Shown here one piece after another: positions 59,411 to 64,000 of a stretch of DNA of 64,000 bases; the first letter of the stretch is position 1, and each line of letters begins with the position of its first letter. The notes beneath the pieces are model-generated. The model was not told the DNA's origin. It saw nothing but the letters and a program-made list of their open reading frames with translations, and made no database searches. Position numbers and translations under genes: made by a program. The DNA is from Brucellaceae bacterium (lineage in GTDB: Bacteria; Pseudomonadota; Alphaproteobacteria; Rhizobiales; Rhizobiaceae), in contig JACKJW010000005.1 in NCBI GenBank assembly GCA_020637755.1, forward strand, positions 89,798 through 153,797, written 5' to 3'.

Positions 59411-59962
59411 ATGCTGACCTGCACTTCCGTTACCCGCCATTTCCATGAGACCGCCGGCACGATCACGCTGGACGAGACGGCGCGGCACCGCCGCCGCATC
59501 CTGCTGGAAAGCGACAACGGCATCCGCTTCATGCTCGACCTGGCCCAGGCGCGCCTGCTGCGCCATGGCGACGGGCTGCAACTCTCCGACGGGCGCGTGA
59601 TCGTTGTGCAGGCCGAGCCGGAAGACCTTTACGAGGTGCGCGCAACGGATGGCCGCCATCTGCTTGCGCTGGCGTGGCAGATCGGCAACCGGCATCTGGC
59701 GGCGCAGATCGAAGGCAACCGCATCCTGATCCGGGCCGACCATGTGATCCGGGAGATGCTGGAGGGACTGGGTGCAGCTGTCACCGGTCTGTCCGCGCCC
59801 TTCGATCCGGAAGGCGGCGCTTATGGCGGCGCGCATCAGGGCCACCACCATCATGACCATAATCATGGCCACGGACATTCCCACGGCCACCACGACCCGC
59901 ATGAACATCCGCATCACCATACAGGCCATCATCACCCGCACCCCGCCAAGGAGCACGAATGA
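59411..59962 (+). CDS. ureE: Urease accessory protein UreE
   Basis: A 183-residue nickel metallochaperone. The N-terminal part (TITLDETARHRRRILL, LARLLRHGDGLQLSDG-like LLRHGDGLQLSDGRVI) and the C-terminal nickel-site region (NRHLAAQIEGNRILI) are conserved. The last 40 residues are extremely histidine-rich (HHHHDHNHGHGHSHGHH core), a nickel store. The ATG at 59411 is used because MLTCTSV aligns with other UreE starts; an upstream ATG at 59381 is possible. Its stop overlaps the ureF start. Confidence 0.93.
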   Translation: MLTCTSVTRHFHETAGTITLDETARHRRRILLESDNGIRFMLDLAQARLLRHGDGLQLSDGRVIVVQAEPEDLYEVRATDGRHLLALAWQIGNRHLAAQIEGNRILIRADHVIREMLEGLGAAVTGLSAPFDPEGGAYGGAHQGHHHHDHNHGHGHSHGHHDPHEHPHHHTGHHHPHPAKEHE

Positions 59963-60612
59963 CCGGCGACCTCCTGCGCCTGATGTCCTGGCTGTCACCG
60001 GTCTTTCCGACCGGCGGCTTTGCCTATTCGGCCGGACTGGAACAGGCCGCGGCGGGCGGGACCGTGCGGGACAAGGATGGCCTGCGGGACTGGCTCGGCG
60101 GCCTGCTCGGCCATGGCAGCCCGTGGAACGATGCGGTGCTGCTGGCGGAGAGCCACCGCGCCTTTGCCGACGGGACGCGCCTTGCCGCTGTTGCCGAGCT
60201 GGCCGAAGCGCTTGCCGGTTCGGCCGAGCGTCACACGGAAGCCATGCGGCAGGGCCGGTCCTTTCTGGACGCCGCGCGCAACTGGTTCGCGCCCGATGAC
60301 CTGCCTGCCGCCGAAATGCCGCTCGCGGTGGCTGTCGGCGCCGCTGCCGGGCGCGCCGCCATCGACGGGCAGACCGTCCTTGCCGCCTTCCTCCACGCAT
60401 TCGTCTCCAACCAGTTGCAGGCGGCCATCCGGCTGTCGGTCACCGGCCAGCAGGGCGCGGCGAGCATCCTCGCATCGTTGGAGCCGGAGATCGCCGGGAC
60501 CGCGCGGCGCGCGGCCTCGTCCACGCTCGACGATCTCGGCGCCATTGCCTTTGCCGCCGAGATCGCGTCGCTCAACCATGAAACGCTTCAACCAAGGCTG
60601 TTCCTGTCATGA
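59959..60612 (+). CDS. ureF: Urease accessory protein UreF
   Basis: A 217-residue helical chaperone, starting MTGDLLRLMSWLSPVFPTGGFAYSAGLEQ (core LSPVFPTGGFAYSAGLE), and including AFVSNQLQAAIRLSVTGQ. UreF links UreD and UreG and gates nickel transfer. The ATG overlaps the ureE stop, and its stop overlaps the DUF3995-like gene by ATGA. Confidence 0.95.
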   Translation: MTGDLLRLMSWLSPVFPTGGFAYSAGLEQAAAGGTVRDKDGLRDWLGGLLGHGSPWNDAVLLAESHRAFADGTRLAAVAELAEALAGSAERHTEAMRQGRSFLDAARNWFAPDDLPAAEMPLAVAVGAAAGRAAIDGQTVLAAFLHAFVSNQLQAAIRLSVTGQQGAASILASLEPEIAGTARRAASSTLDDLGAIAFAAEIASLNHETLQPRLFLS

Positions 60613-61049
60613 CAACCATGATCGCCGGCCTCATCGGACTCGTCCTGTTTGCCACGGCGCTGTTGCATGCCTACTGGGGCTTTGGCGGGCTGTGGCCAGC
60701 CACGGACGCCCAAACGCTTGCGAGGACGGTCGTCGGCAACAACGGCATCCGGTCCATGCCTCCGGTGACCCTGACCTTCGTTGTTGCTGTCCTGATCGCC
60801 ACTGCCGGCGTCTGGCCCGCCTTGTGGACGGGCCTCCTGCCCTCCGGCCTGCCCGACTGGTTGCTTCGCGCCGGCATGCTGGTTTTGACGCCGGTCTTTC
60901 TCCTGCGGGGGCTCGCCGGCATCACGCCGCTGATGCGCCGCACCCATGGCACGGAACCTTTTGCCAGCCTGAACCGGCGATGGTTCTCACCGCTGATCAC
61001 GCTGATCGGGGCGGGACTCGCAATCCTTCTCGTCACACACTGGAGATGA
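60609..61049 (+). CDS. DUF3995-like small membrane protein between ureF and ureG
   Basis: A 146-residue protein with four hydrophobic helices (MIAGLIGLVLFATALLHAYW, VTLTFVVAVLIATAGVW, WLLRAGMLVLTPVFLLRGLA, FSPLITLIGAGLAILLV; only cores given). The layout and HAYWGFGGLWP and NRRWFSPL segments fit DUF3995 proteins of unknown function. ATGA overlaps with ureF and the start region of ureG show tight coupling. It has no histidine cluster, so a nickel permease role is not obvious. Confidence 0.78.
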   Translation: MTTMIAGLIGLVLFATALLHAYWGFGGLWPATDAQTLARTVVGNNGIRSMPPVTLTFVVAVLIATAGVWPALWTGLLPSGLPDWLLRAGMLVLTPVFLLRGLAGITPLMRRTHGTEPFASLNRRWFSPLITLIGAGLAILLVTHWR

Positions 61050-61051
61050 TG

Positions 61052-61678
61052 ATGACCAACGGACCCCTTCGCGTCGGCATTGGCGGGCCGGTCGGCTCTG
61101 GCAAGACAACGCTCACCGAGAAGCTCTGCAAGGCGATGCGCGACCGCTTCTCGATCGGCGTCATCACCAATGACATCTATACGCGCGAGGATGCGGAGGC
61201 GCTGATGCGCTGCCAGGCGCTGCCGTCGGACCGGGTGATCGGCGTTGAGACGGGCGGCTGCCCGCATACAGCCATTCGCGAGGACGCCTCGATCAACCTG
61301 CGCGCCATCGACGAGCTGAATGCCCGTCATCCCGATCTCGACGTGATCTTCATCGAATCGGGCGGCGACAATCTTGCCGCGACCTTCTCGCCGGACCTTG
61401 CCGACCTGTCGATCTACGTGATCTCGGTGTGCCAGGGCGAGGACATTCCGCGCAAGGGCGGCCCGGCCATCACGCGCTCCGACATGCTGCTGGTCAACAA
61501 GGCCGATCTTGCGCCCCATGTCGGAGCAGACCTGTCGCGCATGGAAGCGGACGCCGGAAAGGCGCGCGGATCACGCCCCTTCCTGTTCACCGACCTGCGG
61601 CACGGCAAGGGCGTTGACGACATCGTGGACTGGCTGGTGACGACCGGCGGATTGGAAACGGCCGCCGCGGCCGAATGA
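61052..61678 (+). CDS. ureG: Urease accessory GTPase UreG
   Basis: A 208-residue SIMIBI GTPase starting MTNGPLRVGIGGPVGSGKTTL with P-loop GGPVGSGKTT. The nickel-binding CPH motif is GGCPHTAIRED, IESGGDNLAA is the G3 region and VNKADLAPHVGADL supplies NKAD. Three ATGs stand in a row (61046, 61049, 61052); the last has TGGAG at 6 bases and is chosen. An apparently longer frame reaching back through ureF is a shadow. A terminator follows. Confidence 0.95.
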   Translation: MTNGPLRVGIGGPVGSGKTTLTEKLCKAMRDRFSIGVITNDIYTREDAEALMRCQALPSDRVIGVETGGCPHTAIREDASINLRAIDELNARHPDLDVIFIESGGDNLAATFSPDLADLSIYVISVCQGEDIPRKGGPAITRSDMLLVNKADLAPHVGADLSRMEADAGKARGSRPFLFTDLRHGKGVDDIVDWLVTTGGLETAAAAE

Positions 61679-61680
61679 AC

Positions 61681-61705
61681 AAGCCCGGCGCGGTGGCCGG
61701 GCTTT
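61681..61705 (+). terminator. Intrinsic terminator of the ureEFG unit
   Basis: AAGCCCGGC-N6-GCCGGGCTT followed by TC, directly after the ureG stop; a 9-base stem but a short T-run. Confidence 0.6.
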
Positions 61706-61730
61706 CAGGATTGGTCAGAGAGACCGGCGA

Positions 61731-62333
61731 TCAGCGCAGGGCGGCCACTGCCGAGGATGCGCCCGATTCAATGGTCACCCAGCGGCCGGTGTCGGTCGAG
61801 GCCTGCCGCTTGAGGTAGCGATAGCCAGTCTCGGTCCACAGGCGCACCTGGTCGGACAGGTTGTCGAGGATGAAATCGCCCTTGTCGGTGCGCACCGTCA
61901 GCACGGCATGGCCTTCGCCATCGGGCTTGCGCACGACCGTGATGAGCAGGTTGGAGATGGGAATGCCGGCCGCGTTCAGGACGCGCCGCTTTTCCAGCAC
62001 ATAGTCCTCGCAGTCGCCGGCGCCCTTGGGATAATCCCAGACTTCATCCTTGCCGTAGAGGTCAAAGTCGTTCATCGGCGTGATGGCGCGATTGACCGCC
62101 GTGTTGACCGACTTGATCTTGCGCCACAGGGCGCCGGTCAGGCGCGACGGGCCGGTGTCGGTGCTGAAGATGGTGCATTCAGCAAGGTGCTTCTTGCAGA
62201 ACTCGTAATGGCCGATCGGCTGCGAGGTGATGGAGCCTGTCGCCATGTTCATGCTCGCGGCAACACCGGCACCGCTCGTCACCATGAGCGTTGCGCTGAG
62301 CGCAGCCAGTATTCCCGTAAACCTGCGCGTCAT
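61731..62333 (-). CDS. Bacterial transglutaminase-like cysteine proteinase (BTLCP)
   Basis: A 200-residue secreted protein with a signal peptide (TGILAALSATLMVTSGAGVAA). The catalytic triad is visible as Cys in AGDCEDYVLEKR, His in GEGHAVLTV and Asp in ILDNLSD. The family is related to LapG periplasmic proteases that release adhesins, but GGDEF/LapD partners are not present here, and rhizobial members of this short form are mostly uncharacterised. The ATG at 62331-62333 is chosen over an ATG at 62363 because AGGA lies upstream and the signal peptide begins here. Confidence 0.87.
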   Translation of the reverse strand: MTRRFTGILAALSATLMVTSGAGVAASMNMATGSITSQPIGHYEFCKKHLAECTIFSTDTGPSRLTGALWRKIKSVNTAVNRAITPMNDFDLYGKDEVWDYPKGAGDCEDYVLEKRRVLNAAGIPISNLLITVVRKPDGEGHAVLTVRTDKGDFILDNLSDQVRLWTETGYRYLKRQASTDTGRWVTIESGASSAVAALR

Positions 62334-62465
62334 CGGATTGCCATCCTGCACGAACATCACCATTAACGAAGTGTTAACGTCTGTGTCCGTCCGGTGTCAA
62401 TTCAGTGGCGCCGCTTAAGGTTAACGCGGCCGGTCCCGAATGCGTGCGCGCAACGCCGGACAAGC

Positions 62466-62503
62466 AAAAGGGCCGCCCGGATTGGTCCGGACGGCCCTTT
62501 TTT
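62466..62503 (-). terminator. Terminator downstream of phaZ (symmetrical)
   Basis: AAAAGGGCCG-CCCGG...CCGG-CGGCCCTTTTTT: a long stem with A-run and T-run on either side, so it could work in both directions. It lies 60 bases past the phaZ stop on the minus strand; no plus-strand gene ends here. Confidence 0.8.
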
Positions 62504-62561
62504 CAATGTCTTGCGGCAAATGTTGCGAGCCTGCATCAGGCTCGCGCAATCCGTCAGCGCC

Positions 62562-63836
62562 TTATTCAGCAGCCTTGAGCTTGGGAGCCTTGGCTTCCTT
62601 TGCGGCGGGCTTGCCTGCCATGTCCATGAACTTGACGATACGCGGCACGATATTCTCGCGGAAGCGCGAGCCGTTGAACACGCCGTAATGGCCGACCTTG
62701 GGCTGCGTGTAGTGCAGGCGGCGGTCTGCCGGGATGTTCGGCGTGAGCGCATGGGCGGCTTCGGTCTGGCCGCCGCCTGTGATGTCGTCATTCTCGCCTT
62801 CGACGGTGAGAAGCGCGACATTGCGGATGGCCTTGGGATCCACAGGCTCGCCACGGTGCTTCATCGTGCCATTGGGAATGGCATGCTCGATGAACACGGT
62901 CTCGACCGTCTGGAGGTAAAACTCGGCGGTCAGGTCCATGACGGCAAGATACTCGTCATAGAATTCGCGGTGCTTCTCGGCGCTGTCGCCGTCGTCCTTC
63001 ACCAGATGGAGGTAGAAGTCCTTGTGGGCGATGATGTGACGGTCGAGGTTCATGGACATGAAGCCCGACAATTGCAGGAAACCCGGATAGACATCGCGGG
63101 TGAAGCCCGGATGCGGCCAGGGCACGGTCATCACGACATTGTCGCGGAACCAGTCGATGCCCTTTTCCTGCGCCAGGTCGTTGACGGCGGTCGGCGACTT
63201 GGTGGTGTCGATGGGGCCGCCCATGAGGATCATGGAAGCCGGAGCATACTTGTCGTTACGCGCTTCCATCAGCGAGACGGCCGCAAAGACCGGCACGGAG
63301 GGCTGGCAGACCGCCATCACATGGGTACCTTCACCCAGATGATGCAGCATCTCGATCACGTAATCGATGTAGTCGTCGAGATCGAAACGGCCGGCGGAGC
63401 GGGGCACCATGCGCGCATCGGTCCAGTCGGTGATGTAGACGTCGCTGTGCTGGATCATCGCCTCGACCGTGCCGCGCAGCAGCGTGGCATAGTGGCCAGA
63501 CATGGGTGCGACGATGAGCAGCTTCGGCCCGCCATCGACACCTTCGGGAAGATCGCGCTTGAAGCGCAGCAGGTCGCCGAACGGCTTGGACCACACGACT
63601 TCCTCGGTCACCCGCACCTTGTGGCCGGCAACGGTGGTCTCGGGAAGATCGAAGGCCGGCTTGGCATAGCGGCGCGTCATGCGCTCGAACAGCTCGGCAT
63701 AGGCGGCCATGGAGCGCCCGAAGGAGGAGCGCGAGACCGGATTGAGCGGATTGGAATAGAAAAGCTTGGTCACATCAGCCACAGCGCGGAACGGCTGGAG
63801 CGCGGCATGGTTCATTTCATAGAGATGATAGAACAT
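62562..63836 (-). CDS. phaZ: Intracellular polyhydroxybutyrate depolymerase
   Basis: A 424-residue alpha/beta-hydrolase of the alphaproteobacterial intracellular PhaZ type, starting MFYHLYEMNHAALQPFRAVA. A nucleophile Cys replaces the usual Ser in a lipase-box-like VCQPSVPV, and an Asp in IYITDWTDAR-like VYITDWTDARMVP and a late His in KVGHYGVFNGSRF complete the expected site. It mobilises stored PHB. The C-terminus is Lys/Ala-rich (AGKPAAKEAKAPKLKAAE). The ATG at 63834-63836 is firm by homology of the first residues. It is monocistronic. Confidence 0.94.
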   Translation of the reverse strand: MFYHLYEMNHAALQPFRAVADVTKLFYSNPLNPVSRSSFGRSMAAYAELFERMTRRYAKPAFDLPETTVAGHKVRVTEEVVWSKPFGDLLRFKRDLPEGVDGGPKLLIVAPMSGHYATLLRGTVEAMIQHSDVYITDWTDARMVPRSAGRFDLDDYIDYVIEMLHHLGEGTHVMAVCQPSVPVFAAVSLMEARNDKYAPASMILMGGPIDTTKSPTAVNDLAQEKGIDWFRDNVVMTVPWPHPGFTRDVYPGFLQLSGFMSMNLDRHIIAHKDFYLHLVKDDGDSAEKHREFYDEYLAVMDLTAEFYLQTVETVFIEHAIPNGTMKHRGEPVDPKAIRNVALLTVEGENDDITGGGQTEAAHALTPNIPADRRLHYTQPKVGHYGVFNGSRFRENIVPRIVKFMDMAGKPAAKEAKAPKLKAAE

Positions 63837-64000
63837 GGATTCAGGTAACCCCCGTCATGGTCCTGTCGATGGACTGCCCCGGCTTGCCGCCGGTTTTTCG
63901 CGCTGCACAATGCGAGCGTTTTCATAATTCTGCAATAGAACGATAGGCAAGATTCCTGGTTTTGCTGACATGCTCAAGCATTTTTGCAACACCTGCCCAT
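63837..64000. other. phaZ upstream region, cut by window edge
   Basis: No gene is visible. Read on the minus strand, TTGCCT and TATGAA 18 bases apart near 63905-63955 could be a weak phaZ promoter. The region is A+T-richer than the genes around it. Confidence 0.4.

Noticed and set aside
60020..61051. Long upstream extension of ureG through ureF and the DUF3995-like gene
   Set aside because: The extension is an Arg/Pro-rich alternate-frame reading of ureF; UreG-like sequence begins only at 61052.

Overview
The window is GC-rich, densely coding chromosomal DNA from an alphaproteobacterium, most likely of the order Rhizobiales (Hyphomicrobiales). This placement rests on three things: rhizobial-type gene order (tsaB-rimI-plsC-miaB-phoH-ybeY-corC and lnt-HTH-metK-trmB-rimP-nusA-ylxR-infB-rbfA-truB-rpsO-pnp), ALA-synthase-type HemA, and a fructose-type frcR/frcBCAK locus. 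It also carries a urt urea transporter with urease and an intracellular PHB depolymerase. No rRNA, tRNA, CRISPR array, insertion sequence or phage gene was found.

Layout. Bases 1-16360 (minus strand) hold information-processing genes from lnt to pnp, interrupted by nhaA, corA and an aldehyde dehydrogenase. Bases 16466-21606 (minus) are a five-gene operon whose stops and starts all overlap by ATGA. In transcription order it encodes a GNAT-like protein, a ThiF/E1-like adenylyltransferase, a multi-pass membrane protein, a YghO-like GNAT acyltransferase and a nitroreductase-fold protein. I do not recognise it as a characterised pathway, and it is the best candidate here for an undescribed system. 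An Rrf2/NsrR-like Fe-S regulator with an FNR-type box lies just upstream. Bases 22298-27063 carry an orphan hydantoinase-like ATPase, malate synthase G and a MarR regulator. Bases 27179-33335 (plus) carry tsaB to corC. Inverting 16360-33335 would rejoin corC to lnt, so a single inversion explains the present order.

Bases 33390-38624 hold a three-domain transporter/acyltransferase/acyl-ACP synthetase and a TetR-PspA-YiaAB stress locus with three copies of one operator. Bases 38631-44361 (minus) are urtABCDE behind a near-consensus sigma-54 promoter. hemA follows on the plus strand with an FNR/FixK-type box. Bases 46662-53802 form a divergent sugar locus: a ROK regulator, a RbsD/FucU mutarotase-like protein and a fructokinase on one side, and frcBCA plus a D-lyxose isomerase-like protein and FrcK on the other. 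Bases 53868-61678 are the urease genes ureD-A-B-C and ureE-F-G. They are interleaved with an HD-family alarmone-hydrolase-like protein, a small histidine-rich membrane protein, an LprI-like protein and a DUF3995-like membrane protein. A Sel1-repeat gene on the opposite strand splits the set. The window ends with a transglutaminase-like peptidase and phaZ.

The common themes are nitrogen supply (sigma-54 urea import feeding urease), sugar uptake, and low-oxygen or nitrosative regulation (two FNR-type boxes, NsrR-like regulator, hemA). All functions are inferred from reading the translated sequence; no database search was run.
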